From Duganella sp. Root1480D1 (GTDB lineage Bacteria; Pseudomonadota; Gammaproteobacteria; Burkholderiales; Burkholderiaceae_D), in the NCBI RefSeq assembly GCF_001427305.1, contig NZ_LMFZ01000050.1, positions 184,466 through 248,465 on the forward strand: a stretch of DNA of 64,000 nucleotides, in the 5' to 3' direction. A program made the translations under genes and the position numbers. Within the stretch, counting starts at the first letter, position 1, and the number at the start of each line of letters is the position of its first letter. Under the pieces are notes generated by a model. The model did no database searches. It was not told where the DNA came from and saw nothing but the letters and a program-made list of their open reading frames with translations. Shown here in pieces: positions 43,212-52,492 of this stretch.

Positions 43212-45221
43212 TTACCAGATGATCACGCGGTCTTTCGGGGCGAGGTACATCTTGTCGCCTTTCTTCACGCCGAACGCGTCGTAGAAGCCCGGCTGGTTGC
43301 GCAGGGTGCCGTTGGCGCGGAATTCCTCGGGCGAGTGCGGGTCGGTGGTGACCTGGCGGATCAGCGCTGCTTCACGTGACTTGGCGCGCCACGCTTGCGC
43401 CCAGCCTTGGTAGAAGCGCTGCTCGCCATTGAAGCCGTCAATCACGGGCGCCGGCTTGCCGCCCAGCGACAGCTTGTAGGCCTTGTAAGCAATCGCCAGA
43501 CCCGAGTTGTCGGCGATATTCTCGCCCAGCGTCAGCTCGCCATTGACCTTGTAGCCTTTGACCGGGCTGAAGGCGCCGTACTGTTTTACCAGCATCTGCG
43601 TCTTGGTCTTGAAGTTGGCGTGATCACGCTTGGTCCACCAGTCTCGCAGGTTGCCGTCGCCGTCGTATTGCGCGCCCTGGTCGTCGAAGCCGTGCGAGAT
43701 CTCGTGGCCGATCACGGCGCCGATCGCGCCGTAATTGACTGCGTCGTCCGCGTTGGCGTCGAAGAACGGTGGCTGCAGGATGGCGGCCGGGAACACGATC
43801 TCGTTCAACTCAGGGTTGTAGTAGGCGTTGACGGTTTGCGGCGTCATGCCCCATTCGTCGCGGTCGATCGGCTTGCCCAGCTTGTCCAGTTCCTTCTGCA
43901 CCGCAAACTCGGTGGCGCGATTCACGTTGCCTACCAGGTCGTTGCGGTCGATGGTCAGCGCGCTGTAGTCGCGCCATTTGTTCGGGTAACCAATCTTCGG
44001 TGTGAACTTGGCCAGCTTGGTTTGCGCTTCTTTCTTGGTCTTGGCGCTCATCCAAGGCAGCTTGTCGATGCTGTCCTTGTAGGCGACCAGCAGGTTCTTC
44101 ACCAGTTCTTCCATGCGCGCCTTGTTCGCGGCCGGGAAGTGCTGTTCGACGTAGACCTTGCCGATGCTTTCGCCCAGGGCGTTCTCGGTGGCGGATACGC
44201 CGCGCTTCCAACGTGGGCGCATTTCGGTGGCGCCGCCCAGTTGCTTGCCGTAGAACTCGAAGTTGGCTTCGACGAAGTCTTTCGACAGGAACGGCGCGTT
44301 GGCGCGGATTACATTCCAGGCGAAATATGGCTTGAGGGTTTCGAGCGGGGTCTCGGCCAGCAGCTTGTCCAGCGCTTTCAGGTAGCTTGGCTGGCTGACG
44401 ATCACGTAATCGACCTTGCCGGCGATGCCCAGACCATTCAGGTAAGCGTTCCAGTCATAGCCCGGCATCAGTTCGCCCAGCTTGGCGACCGGTACCTTGT
44501 TGTAGGCCTTGACCGGGTCGCGCAGGTCGACCTTGGTCCAGTGCAGTTGGGCGATTTTGGTTTCGAAGGCGACGATGGCTTTGGCGTTGGCGGCGGCATT
44601 GGCGTCGCCGGCCAGCGCCAGCATTTTTTCAACGGTGGCCTGGTACTTGGCCAACGTCTCGGCCATCTTGGCGTCGTCTTTTTTCAGGTAGTAGTCGCGG
44701 TCTGGCATGCCCAGGCCGGACTGCACGAAGTCCACCACGTATTTGGTGGAGTCCTTGTTGTCCTGGTGGATGCCCATGTCCATCGGCGCCGCGAAGTTGT
44801 GGCGGTTGTGGTACGCGAACAGGGCTGGCAATTGCTTCTTGTCGCTCAGGGCGGCGATGCGGGCCAGCTCGGATTGGATTGGCGCTACGCCGAGTTGCTC
44901 AAGGCGGGCTTCGTCCATGAAGGAGGCGTAGAAGTCGCCGATGCGTTTTTTGTCCGCACTGTCGGCGCTTTGCGCGGAGTCTTCGATGATTTTGCGCAGC
45001 TGCGGCTGGATGTCTTCGAACAGTTTTTCAAATACGCCCCAGCTCGACATTTCGGCAGGGATTTCGGCGGTGGCGAGCCACTTGCCGTTCAGGTGCTTGA
45101 AGAAGTCGTCTTGTGCGCGGACGGCGGGGTCGACGTATTGCAGTTCGATGCCGGATTTGTCGGCGGCACTGGCCATTGTTGCCAGCAGCGCGGTGGCTGC
45201 GGCGAGGAGGTGTTTCTTCAT
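43212..45221 (-). CDS. M13 family zinc metallopeptidase (neprilysin/PepO-like), paralogue A
   Basis: 669 residues. A signal peptide (MKKHLLAAATALLATMASA) is followed by the mature periplasmic enzyme. Zinc ligands are H506 and H510 in H506-E-I-S-H510, with E507 as catalytic base and the third ligand in the later GENIADNSG motif. The C-terminus ends KDRVIIW, typical of the family. AAGGACC precedes the ATG at 45221. It should cleave short peptides in the periplasm. It is the last gene in a run of three co-directional M13 paralogues, and no other gene lies between them. Confidence 0.93.
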   Translation of the reverse strand: MKKHLLAAATALLATMASAADKSGIELQYVDPAVRAQDDFFKHLNGKWLATAEIPAEMSSWGVFEKLFEDIQPQLRKIIEDSAQSADSADKKRIGDFYASFMDEARLEQLGVAPIQSELARIAALSDKKQLPALFAYHNRHNFAAPMDMGIHQDNKDSTKYVVDFVQSGLGMPDRDYYLKKDDAKMAETLAKYQATVEKMLALAGDANAAANAKAIVAFETKIAQLHWTKVDLRDPVKAYNKVPVAKLGELMPGYDWNAYLNGLGIAGKVDYVIVSQPSYLKALDKLLAETPLETLKPYFAWNVIRANAPFLSKDFVEANFEFYGKQLGGATEMRPRWKRGVSATENALGESIGKVYVEQHFPAANKARMEELVKNLLVAYKDSIDKLPWMSAKTKKEAQTKLAKFTPKIGYPNKWRDYSALTIDRNDLVGNVNRATEFAVQKELDKLGKPIDRDEWGMTPQTVNAYYNPELNEIVFPAAILQPPFFDANADDAVNYGAIGAVIGHEISHGFDDQGAQYDGDGNLRDWWTKRDHANFKTKTQMLVKQYGAFSPVKGYKVNGELTLGENIADNSGLAIAYKAYKLSLGGKPAPVIDGFNGEQRFYQGWAQAWRAKSREAALIRQVTTDPHSPEEFRANGTLRNQPGFYDAFGVKKGDKMYLAPKDRVIIW

Positions 45222-45235
45222 TTGGGGTCCTTTGG

Positions 45236-45348
45236 AACCGGTAAACCGGCCGGATGGCCGTCCCGTCAGACCCGCAGGGTCTGACATCGGATACGCGGCG
45301 GTCGCGGGTCAGTGTCAGGCACTTGTGCCTGACACTGGTTTACCGGTT
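45236..45348. repeat. 113-bp palindromic composite element, copy 2 of 3
   Basis: It is bounded by perfect 12-bp terminal inverted repeats AACCGGTAAACC (45236-45247) and GGTTTACCGGTT (45337-45348). Inside are two hairpins: GTCAGACCC-GCA-GGGTCTGAC (45265-45285) and AGTGTCAGGCAC-TT-GTGCCTGACACT (45311-45336). The CGGATGGCCGTCCCGTC stretch is shared with copy 3. It fills the gap between paralogues A and B. Confidence 0.8.
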
Positions 45349-45350
45349 AT

Positions 45351-47378
45351 TTACCAGATGATCGCGCGGTCTTTTGGTGCCAGGTACAGCTTGTCGCCAT
45401 CCTTCAGGCCGAAGGCTTCGTAGAAACCTGGCTGGTTACGCAAGGTGCCGTTGGTGCGGAATGGGCCTGGCGAGTGCGGGTCGGCTTTGATGCGGGAGAT
45501 CAGCGCCGCGTCGCGGTACTTGGTGCGCCATACCTGGGCCCAGCCCATGTAGAAGCGCTGGTCGCCGCTGAAGCCGTCGATCACAGGCGCTTTCTTGCCC
45601 TTCAGCGACAGCTTGTACGCCTTGTAGGCTACGGCCAGGCCGGAGTTGTCGCCGATGTTCTCGCCCAACGTCAGCTCGCCGTTGACCTTGTAGCCTGGCA
45701 GCGCTTCGAATTCGCCGTACTGCTTGACCAGGATGCCGGTGCGCTCTTTGAAGCGCTTGCCGTCTTCCTCGGTCCACCAGTTGCGCAGGTTGCCGTCGCC
45801 GTCGAACTGCGAGCCCTGGTCGTCGAAGCCGTGCGAAATCTCGTGGCCGATCACGGCGCCGATGCCGCCATAGTTGACCGCGTCGTCAGCCTTCATGTCG
45901 AAGAATGGCGGCTGCAGGATGGCGGCCGGGAACACGATCTCGTTCATCTCCGGGTTGTAGTAGGCGTTGATCTGCTGCGGTGGCATCAGCCATTCGTCGC
46001 GGTCGATCGGCTTGCCCAGCTTGTTCACATTGCGCTCGTGCTCGAACTGGCTGGAGCGGATCACATTGCCCACCAGGTCATCGCGCTTGATTTCCAGCGC
46101 GCTGTAGTCACGCCACTTGTTCGGGTAGCCGATCTTGGTGGTGAACTTGGCCAGCTTGGCGTGGGCTTCCTTGCGGGTGGCGGGGCCCATCCACTCCAGA
46201 GTGTCGATGCTCTGGTTGAAGGCTTGTAGCAGGTTTTTCACCAGTTGCTCCATGCGGGCCTTGGCTTCCGGCGGGAAGTGCTTGGCCACGTACAGCTTGC
46301 CGACCGCTTCGCCCATCGAGCCTTCGGTCAGCGACACGGCGCGCTTCCAGCGTGGACGCAGTTCGGTGGCGCCGCTCAGCGTCGTGCCGTAGAAGGAGAA
46401 GTTTTCGTCAACGAAGGCTTTGGACAGCTCTGGCGAGAAGGTCGCCAGCAGACGGTAGTCCATATAGGCCTTCCAGTCTTCCATCGGCACTTCGGCGATC
46501 ACCTTGTCCAGTGCCTGCAGGTAGGTCGGCTGGCTGACGATCACGTCTTTCACCTTGCCGTTGATATGCACGCCTTCGAACCAGGTGTCGAAGTCGAAGC
46601 CAGGCATCAGCTCTTTCAGCTTGGCGATTTCGTATTTGTTGTATGCCTTGACCGGATCGCGCAGCTCGACCTTTGTCCACTGGATCTGGGCGATGCGGGT
46701 TTCGACGTTGACCACGGCTTTGGCGGTAGCGGCGGCGTTCTTGTCGCCAGCCAGTGCCATCATCTTGGCCACATGGGTTTCGAACTTGGCCAGGGTGTCG
46801 GCCAGCTTGGCGTCGTCTTTTTTCAGGTAGTAGTCGCGGTCAGGCATCGACAGGCCGGACTGGGACAGGTCGGCCACGTAGCGGGTCGAGTCCTTGTTGT
46901 CCTGGTGGATGCCGACGTCGAACGGGCTGCTCACGCCCATGCGCGAGAAGTGCGCAAATTGGGCGGCCAGCTGCTTCTTGTCGGTCAGGGCGGCGATGCG
47001 GGCGCGCTCACCGGCCAGCGGGGTCAGGCCCAGTTGCTCGGCACGGGCTTCGTCCATCATGGCGGCGTACATGTCGCCTACGCGCTTGGCGTCGGCGTTA
47101 CCGCCTTTAGCTGCGGCTTCTTCGATCAGGGTGCGCAGTTGCGCCTGGACCGTGTCCGACAATTGCACGAAAGTGCCCCAGGTGGAGCGCTCGGCCGGGA
47201 TCTCGGTGTTCTTCAGCCAGGTGCCGTTCTGATGCTGGTAGAAGTCGTCCTGGGCACGGACAGCTTTGTCCATGTTGCCGGCTTCGATGCCGGATTTTTG
47301 TGCAGGCTTGCCGGCCGCGATAGCGGCGTTTGCAGCGAAGAGGCCGATGATGACGGCGCTCAGGATCTTGCGTTTCAA
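45351..47378 (-). CDS. M13 family zinc metallopeptidase, paralogue B
   Basis: 675 residues from a TTG at 47378 that sits 6 nt after AGGAGG; no ATG fits. A signal peptide (KRKILSAVIIGLFAANAAIAA) is followed by the neprilysin-type fold. The HEISH zinc motif begins at H512, with GENIGDNSG later and the end KDRAIIW. It is closely similar to paralogue A throughout (RAQDDF, YYLKKDDAK, GFDDQGxQxDGDGNLR). A TTG start on a good SD suggests deliberately moderate translation. It has its own candidate promoter (47415-47442) and lies between two copies of the palindromic element. Confidence 0.92.
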   Translation of the reverse strand: MKRKILSAVIIGLFAANAAIAAGKPAQKSGIEAGNMDKAVRAQDDFYQHQNGTWLKNTEIPAERSTWGTFVQLSDTVQAQLRTLIEEAAAKGGNADAKRVGDMYAAMMDEARAEQLGLTPLAGERARIAALTDKKQLAAQFAHFSRMGVSSPFDVGIHQDNKDSTRYVADLSQSGLSMPDRDYYLKKDDAKLADTLAKFETHVAKMMALAGDKNAAATAKAVVNVETRIAQIQWTKVELRDPVKAYNKYEIAKLKELMPGFDFDTWFEGVHINGKVKDVIVSQPTYLQALDKVIAEVPMEDWKAYMDYRLLATFSPELSKAFVDENFSFYGTTLSGATELRPRWKRAVSLTEGSMGEAVGKLYVAKHFPPEAKARMEQLVKNLLQAFNQSIDTLEWMGPATRKEAHAKLAKFTTKIGYPNKWRDYSALEIKRDDLVGNVIRSSQFEHERNVNKLGKPIDRDEWLMPPQQINAYYNPEMNEIVFPAAILQPPFFDMKADDAVNYGGIGAVIGHEISHGFDDQGSQFDGDGNLRNWWTEEDGKRFKERTGILVKQYGEFEALPGYKVNGELTLGENIGDNSGLAVAYKAYKLSLKGKKAPVIDGFSGDQRFYMGWAQVWRTKYRDAALISRIKADPHSPGPFRTNGTLRNQPGFYEAFGLKDGDKLYLAPKDRAIIW

Positions 47379-47414
47379 GGTTACCCTCCTAGGTAGATGT
47401 GACGGTATCGCGCG

Positions 47415-47442
47415 ACTCTAGCACGCCAGGGTGAAACGTTAA
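47415..47442 (-). promoter_or_regulatory. Candidate promoter of M13 paralogue B
   Basis: TTAACG (47437-47442) and TAGAGT (47415-47420) on the minus strand are 16 nt apart, with the SD and TTG start about 35 nt downstream. Each box matches four of six consensus bases. Confidence 0.35.
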
Positions 47443-47445
47443 AAG

Positions 47446-47473
47446 AAAAGCCACGCAACGGCGTGGCTTTTTT
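47446..47473 (-). terminator. Bidirectional intrinsic terminator behind M13 paralogue C
   Basis: AAAAGCCACGC and GCGTGGCTTTT make an 11-bp stem with an AACG loop. On the minus strand it is followed by a T-rich run (TTTTCTTTT). It separates the paralogue C transcript from the paralogue B promoter. Confidence 0.8.
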
Positions 47474-47478
47474 CCCAA

Positions 47479-47592
47479 AACCGGTAAACCAGCCGGATGG
47501 CCGTCCCGTCTGACCCGCAGGGTCAGACACTGGGCTTGCGGCTGCCGCGTATCGGTGTCTGACCCCGCGGGTCAGACACCGGGCTACCGGTT
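47479..47592. repeat. 114-bp palindromic composite element, copy 3 of 3
   Basis: The left boundary is AACCGGTAAACC (47479-47490); the right boundary GGCTACCGGTT is a slightly decayed inverse. Inner hairpins are GTCTGACCC-GCA-GGGTCAGAC (47508-47528) and GGTGTCTGACCC-CGC-GGGTCAGACACC (47554-47580). The layout is the same as copy 2, with compensating changes in the stems. It ends 2 nt before the stop of paralogue C. Confidence 0.8.
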
Positions 47593-47594
47593 TT

Positions 47595-49640
47595 TTACCA
47601 GATGATGATGCGGTCTTCCGGCTTGACATACATCTTGTCGCCTTCCTTCACGCCGAAGGCGTCATAGAAGGCTGGCTGGTTGACCACCGTGCCGTTGGCG
47701 CGAAAGCGGCCGGCGGAGTGCGGGTCGGTCTTGATCTGCACAATCGCCTGCTGCTCGCGCATCTTGGTGCGCCATACCTGGCCAAAGCCCATGAACACGC
47801 GCTGTTCGCCGGTCAGGCCGTCGATCACTGGCGAGGTCTTGCCGCCCAGGGAAATCTTGTACGCCTTGTACGCGATCGCCAGGCCGGAGTTGTCGGCGAT
47901 GTTCTCGCCCAGGGTCAGCTTGCCGTTGATGTTATAGCCGGGCACCGGTTCGTAGGAGCTGTATTGCTTGACCATGGCGTCCGCCTTGACCTTGAAGGCT
48001 GCACGGTCTTCGGCAGTCCACCAGTCGCGCAGGTTGCCATCGCCGTCGTACTGCGAGCCGGAGTCGTCGAAGCCGTGCGAGACTTCGTGGCCGATCACTG
48101 CGCCGATGGCGCCGTAGTTGACTGCGTCGTCGGCTTTCATGTCGAAGAACGGCGGCTGCAGGATAGCGGCCGGGAATACGATCTCGTTGGCCGTCGCGCG
48201 GTAGTAGGCGTTGATCGTCTGCGGCGTCATGCCCCATTCTTCCTTGTCGATCGGCTTGCCCAGTTTTTCCAGGTTGCGGTTATAGGCGAATTCGGCAGCG
48301 CGGCCCAGGTTGCCGATCAGGTCACCGGCATTGAACTGCAGCTTGCTGTAGTCGCGCCATTTGTTCGGGTAGCCGATTTTCGGGGTGAACTTGGCCAGTT
48401 TGTCCTGCGCCTGTTTCTTGGTCTCAGGTCCCATCCAGTCGATGCTATCGATGCTCTGCTTGTATGCCACCAGCAGGTTCTTCACCAGTTCTTCCATGCG
48501 GGCCTTGCGCTCGGCCGGGAAGTATTTGGCCACGTACAGCTTGCCCATGCCTTCGCCGATCGAGCTTTCCACCACGCCCACGCCGCGCTTCCAGCGTGGC
48601 TGCTGCTCGGTCACGCCGGTCAGCACGGTGCCGTAGAAGGCGAAGTTAGCCTGGTCGAAGTCTTTCGACAGGTAAGGCGAGGCGTCGCGCAGCAGGTGCC
48701 ATTCGAAGTATGCCTTCCAGGTTTCCAGCGGGGTGCTTTCAACCAGTTTGGCGAATTCGGTCATATAGCTTGGCTGGGCCACGATCACGCTGTCGGTCTT
48801 GGCGGCGATGCCGGTGGCGCCCAGGGCGGCTTTCCAGTCGTAGCCTGGAGCGATTTCAGCCAGCTTGCTGATTTCCATCTTGTTGTAGCGCTTCACCGGG
48901 TCGCGATTGTCGACGCGGGACCACTGCACTTTGGCCAGTTCGGTTTCCAGTGCGACGATGGCCTTGGCTTTTGCTGCACCATCCTTGTTGCCGGCCAGGC
49001 CCAGGATTTTTGCCACGTGCAGTTCGTACTTGGCCAGTGCGTCGACCATCTTGGCGTCGTCTTTCTTCAGGTAGTACTCGCGGTCAGGCAAGCCCAGGCC
49101 GGACTGGCCCATGTGGGCGGCGTACTGGGTCGAGTTGCGTGCATCCTGGCTGACGCCCACGCCGTATGGCGCAGGCACGCCGGTCTTGTTGAAGTGGGCG
49201 ATCAGCGCTGGGATGCCGTTCTTATCTTTCAGGCCGCGGATCCTGGACAGTTCGCCGGCCAGCGGCTTGGCGCCCAGCTTTTCCAGCTTAGCTTCGTCCA
49301 TGTAGGAGGCGTACAACGCGGCAATCTTGGCGTCGTCGCCTTTCAGGCCTTTCTGGCCCTGCAGGCCCTGGATCAGGTCACGCAGCTGGAACAGGGTATC
49401 GTCTCGCAGCTTGGCGAAGGAACCCCAGCTCGACTTGTCGGCCGGGATCTCGGTGCTGCGCAGCCATTCGCCGTTCAGGTGCTGGAAGAAATCGTCCTGG
49501 GCACGCACGCTCTTGTCGATGTACTGCGTGTCGATGCCGGAAGTCGGGCCCGAAGTGTGCTCATGGCCTTCGTGGCCGCCTGCATGGGCGAATGCCGCCA
49601 TCAGGCTCAGGGTGATGGTGCTCAGGATATGTCGTTTCAC
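47595..49640 (-). CDS. M13 family zinc metallopeptidase, paralogue C
   Basis: 681 residues from a GTG at 49640, with AAGGGAC about 7 nt upstream. A signal peptide ends near FAHA-GG, and the mature N-terminus is His-rich (GGHEGHEH), a possible metal-binding or metal-acquisition segment not present in paralogues A and B. The zinc motif HEVSH begins at H518, GENIADNSG follows, and the end is EDRIIIW. It lies 13 nt downstream of the TonB-dependent receptor gene, so the two are co-transcribed. A joint role in taking up and cutting peptides or a peptide siderophore is plausible (inference). Confidence 0.93.
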   Translation of the reverse strand: MKRHILSTITLSLMAAFAHAGGHEGHEHTSGPTSGIDTQYIDKSVRAQDDFFQHLNGEWLRSTEIPADKSSWGSFAKLRDDTLFQLRDLIQGLQGQKGLKGDDAKIAALYASYMDEAKLEKLGAKPLAGELSRIRGLKDKNGIPALIAHFNKTGVPAPYGVGVSQDARNSTQYAAHMGQSGLGLPDREYYLKKDDAKMVDALAKYELHVAKILGLAGNKDGAAKAKAIVALETELAKVQWSRVDNRDPVKRYNKMEISKLAEIAPGYDWKAALGATGIAAKTDSVIVAQPSYMTEFAKLVESTPLETWKAYFEWHLLRDASPYLSKDFDQANFAFYGTVLTGVTEQQPRWKRGVGVVESSIGEGMGKLYVAKYFPAERKARMEELVKNLLVAYKQSIDSIDWMGPETKKQAQDKLAKFTPKIGYPNKWRDYSKLQFNAGDLIGNLGRAAEFAYNRNLEKLGKPIDKEEWGMTPQTINAYYRATANEIVFPAAILQPPFFDMKADDAVNYGAIGAVIGHEVSHGFDDSGSQYDGDGNLRDWWTAEDRAAFKVKADAMVKQYSSYEPVPGYNINGKLTLGENIADNSGLAIAYKAYKISLGGKTSPVIDGLTGEQRVFMGFGQVWRTKMREQQAIVQIKTDPHSAGRFRANGTVVNQPAFYDAFGVKEGDKMYVKPEDRIIIW

Positions 49641-49653
49641 TCTCTTTGTCCCT

Positions 49654-51831
49654 TTAGAATTTGGTTTCAAGTCGAACGCTCCACTGGGTGTATGTGGGGT
49701 TCAGCGTGGCTCCTTGTACGGCAAGCCCATTTGCGTTGACCAGGTTGTACCCGGTTGCATCATCCGCCAGCAGGTTGTTGGCGCTGATTCGGATTTGCGT
49801 GCGGCCGTCGAAACGCCACAGCGCATACATGTCCAGCACGCGTTTGCGGCTGGTTTCCACTACCTGCTTGTCGCTGGCCTGGGTGCGGATGGCAGGCGTC
49901 CAGTTGTAACTGGTGCCAAGCGTGAGTGGGATGTCTTTCAGGCGGTAGTCCATGCCCAGGTTGGCCGTCTGTCTGGCCTGCTGGTCAAGGCGGTTGTCGG
50001 GGCCCGGGATGCCGTCAACCTTGGACCAGAAGTGGCTGTAGTTGCTGCGAAAATCGACCTGCGGTGCGTTTTCCATCAGCTCGGACAACGCGAACTTGGC
50101 TTCCAGCTCGATGCCGCTGGTGCGCGCATGGCCGATATTGGCCGGCGAAGAAACCCAGCGCTGGCCAAGCCCGGTTTGCTGCAGCATGAGTTCGCGCCGA
50201 ATCAGGTTGTCGATATTGCGCACGAAACCACTGACGCTGAGGATGCCGCTGCGGCCCAGGTAGTGCTCATATGCGAGATCGAGGCCGGTGGCCAGTTCCG
50301 GCTTCAGGCTCGGGTTGCCGGTACGGTCAGGGCTGGTGGCGCTGTTCAGGCGCGACAGGAAGGGCGCGGCGATCAGGTCCTGCACATTGGGCGACTTGTA
50401 GCTCTTGGTCAGGCTGGCGCGCACCTGGTCTTTTTCGTAGCCGGGAATTTTCCAGACCGCGTGCAGCAGTGGGCTGAATACCTTGCTGGTGTTGCTGACG
50501 GTGCCGCTGCTGCGATCAGACGTGGTGCGGATGCCCTCCCAGCGCGCGCCGACGTAGGCCGCCCATTGCGGCGTGATGTCCCGTTCGTCTTGCGCGAACA
50601 AGGCGGCGCGGCGGGTATCTGCAGTCAGGTTGTCGCCGGAGTCGGCGAATTGTGCGTTGCCGTTCTTGTCCAGCGACACGCGCACCTGTTCGCGGTGGCT
50701 GGCCTCCAGGTCCCAGCCGGCGGCCAGCAGATGGCCGGCGCCGATCGGCGACGTGTACTTGCCGCCGGTGTTGATGCTCTTGTCGCGCGTGTTGTCGGTA
50801 TCGGTGAAGCGGTCCAGCAGCGTGCCCTGCTTGTCGAACTGGTAGCGCAGCGAATCGCTGTCACGCTTGCCAAGCCCGAAGCCAAATTTCACGTCGAGTT
50901 TGCTGGCACCCTGCAGCCGATGCACCCAATTGCCGAAGCCGCGCAGGAAAGTAACATCGCCGTCACTGGTTTGCTGCGCCAGGTTGTACTCGGGCGGCTG
51001 GCTGCCGACCGGCTGCGACAAATTGGTCTGCGCAGCGCTGCGCGACTTCTGGTGCATCAGGAAGGTCTGGAAGTTCAGCGTGTCGCCGTTCTCGAACTTG
51101 TAGGAAAAGCGCGGCGTCAGGTGCAGGCCCTTGGTGCTGCCGCTGCTTTCGCTTTCCAGGAACTGCTCTTTGGCCAGGACGCCATCGGCTTCAACTTCCG
51201 TGTTGTGGGTGCTGGTGCGGTCATGCTGGCGGCCGTAGTTGACCGAGGCGGACAGGGTGTAATTCAGTGCGCCCGACTTGCCTGGCGCGGTGACCGACAG
51301 CTCCGGCGAATGGCGGCCCTGCTCGATGCGGTCAGCGGCTTTGAGCTGGATGTCGCGCATCTGGTAGCCGTCGCGCAGCACGATATTGATGGTGCCGGCG
51401 ATGGCGCGGGTGCTGTGTTCGGCCACCGGGCCGCGCATCACTTCAATGCGCTCGACCTGGTCGGGCGACAGCGATTCCATCGAGAAGCCGGCCGGCGGGC
51501 GTTCGCCGTTCACCAGCACCTGGGTGTAGCCGCTGCCCAGGCCGCGCATGCGCACCTCGCCGCCGCGGCCGGCGCGGCCGCCGAGCGTAATGCCTGGCAG
51601 GCGCTTCAGCACGTCGCCGATATTGCTGTCGCCGTTGCGATCCAGTTCTTCGCGGCCGAAGACCTGCTTGCCTGCCGTGGAGTTGCGGCGCTCGGTCATA
51701 TCGTCCTGGCGGCCGCCGCTGATGGTTACCTGGGGGATGACCTTATCGGCGGGTTTGGCGGGCTCCTGCTGGGCGGCGGCACCAGTGGCCGCGCCCAAGG
51801 TGGCCAGGGCGAAAGGGATCAGCTTCTTCAT
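49654..51831 (-). CDS. TonB-dependent receptor
   Basis: 725 residues. A signal peptide (MKKLIPFALATLGAATGAAA) is followed by a plug domain (about 55-165) with NIGDVLKRLPGITL, RGLGSGYTQVLVNGERP and IEVMRGPVAEHS. A 22-stranded barrel follows, ending in a terminal aromatic strand (WSVRLETKF, C-terminal Phe). The TonB box is not obvious but could be the VTISGGR region. No regulator or sigma pair is next to it. It is followed at 13 nt by M13 peptidase C and preceded by the CpxP/Spy-like gene, suggesting a small uptake operon. Confidence 0.92.
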   Translation of the reverse strand: MKKLIPFALATLGAATGAAAQQEPAKPADKVIPQVTISGGRQDDMTERRNSTAGKQVFGREELDRNGDSNIGDVLKRLPGITLGGRAGRGGEVRMRGLGSGYTQVLVNGERPPAGFSMESLSPDQVERIEVMRGPVAEHSTRAIAGTINIVLRDGYQMRDIQLKAADRIEQGRHSPELSVTAPGKSGALNYTLSASVNYGRQHDRTSTHNTEVEADGVLAKEQFLESESSGSTKGLHLTPRFSYKFENGDTLNFQTFLMHQKSRSAAQTNLSQPVGSQPPEYNLAQQTSDGDVTFLRGFGNWVHRLQGASKLDVKFGFGLGKRDSDSLRYQFDKQGTLLDRFTDTDNTRDKSINTGGKYTSPIGAGHLLAAGWDLEASHREQVRVSLDKNGNAQFADSGDNLTADTRRAALFAQDERDITPQWAAYVGARWEGIRTTSDRSSGTVSNTSKVFSPLLHAVWKIPGYEKDQVRASLTKSYKSPNVQDLIAAPFLSRLNSATSPDRTGNPSLKPELATGLDLAYEHYLGRSGILSVSGFVRNIDNLIRRELMLQQTGLGQRWVSSPANIGHARTSGIELEAKFALSELMENAPQVDFRSNYSHFWSKVDGIPGPDNRLDQQARQTANLGMDYRLKDIPLTLGTSYNWTPAIRTQASDKQVVETSRKRVLDMYALWRFDGRTQIRISANNLLADDATGYNLVNANGLAVQGATLNPTYTQWSVRLETKF

Positions 51832-51936
51832 GGGTGGGCAATGTTCCGCGCGGCAGGCCGGTTGGCGCCGCGCTGGCATTGTAATCCCCACCCCGGCGGC
51901 TGGCACAGGCCCTCCGCCATTGTTACTTTACGATAC

Positions 51937-52479
51937 TTACATGCCGCGGCTGCCGCCGCCAGGGCCGCCCATGCCGCCGCGCGCGCCATGTCCGCCGCGA
52001 TGGCCGCCCTCCTCACCGGCCGGACGCTCATGTCCTCCGCCTGGGCCATCCTCCATGCGAATCAGTTGATCTACGAGAAACTTTGCCGCGGCCTGGCGCT
52101 GGCTATCGTCCAGGGCATCGTTGATGCCCAGCCACCACTCGCGCAACTGACGGTCTTCGGCCGCGGTGGCAGCCTGCTCCGCCTCCAGCCCGGCTTGCAG
52201 CTCGCGCAGTTCGACGTTCTGGGCCTGCAAGCCTTGCCTGGTCGTCTCCTGCAGGCGTTCACGGCGTGCCTTACGCTCGCGCAGCAGCGCCTTGCTCTGG
52301 CTCTCCACCTTGGCCCACAGGGTCTGCTGGTTGGCATTCAGGTTCAGCGACTTGCGGAATTCGGAAGCCATGGGCACCAGGTCTTCGGCGCGCATGTCCA
52401 TGACCGGCACGGCAAAGGCCGGCGCAACGGCCATGGCAAGCACCAGCCAGGCGGCACGGGCAGTGCGTATCAGTTTCAA
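51937..52479 (-). CDS. CpxP/Spy-like periplasmic protein with Gly-rich tail
   Basis: 180 residues from a TTG at 52479 with GGAG 7 nt upstream; an ATG at 52524 is rejected because it lies inside a terminator hairpin. A signal peptide (LIRTARAAWLVLAMAVAPAFA) precedes an all-helical body with LNLNANQQTLWAKVESQSKA and several Arg/Glu/Gln-rich helices like the LTxxQ family. The tail has repeated GGH, GGM and GGP units rich in Gly and His. Family members are periplasmic chaperones or metal sensors. The tail could bind metal. It may form one unit with the TonB receptor 105 nt downstream. Confidence 0.7.
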   Translation of the reverse strand: MKLIRTARAAWLVLAMAVAPAFAVPVMDMRAEDLVPMASEFRKSLNLNANQQTLWAKVESQSKALLRERKARRERLQETTRQGLQAQNVELRELQAGLEAEQAATAAEDRQLREWWLGINDALDDSQRQAAAKFLVDQLIRMEDGPGGGHERPAGEEGGHRGGHGARGGMGGPGGGSRGM

Positions 52480-52492
52480 ATTGTTGCTCCGG

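Noticed and set aside
43120..47592. CRISPR array
   Set aside because: The repeats are palindromic, kilobases apart and lie in intergenic gaps of paralogous genes. There are no regular spacers and no cas genes.
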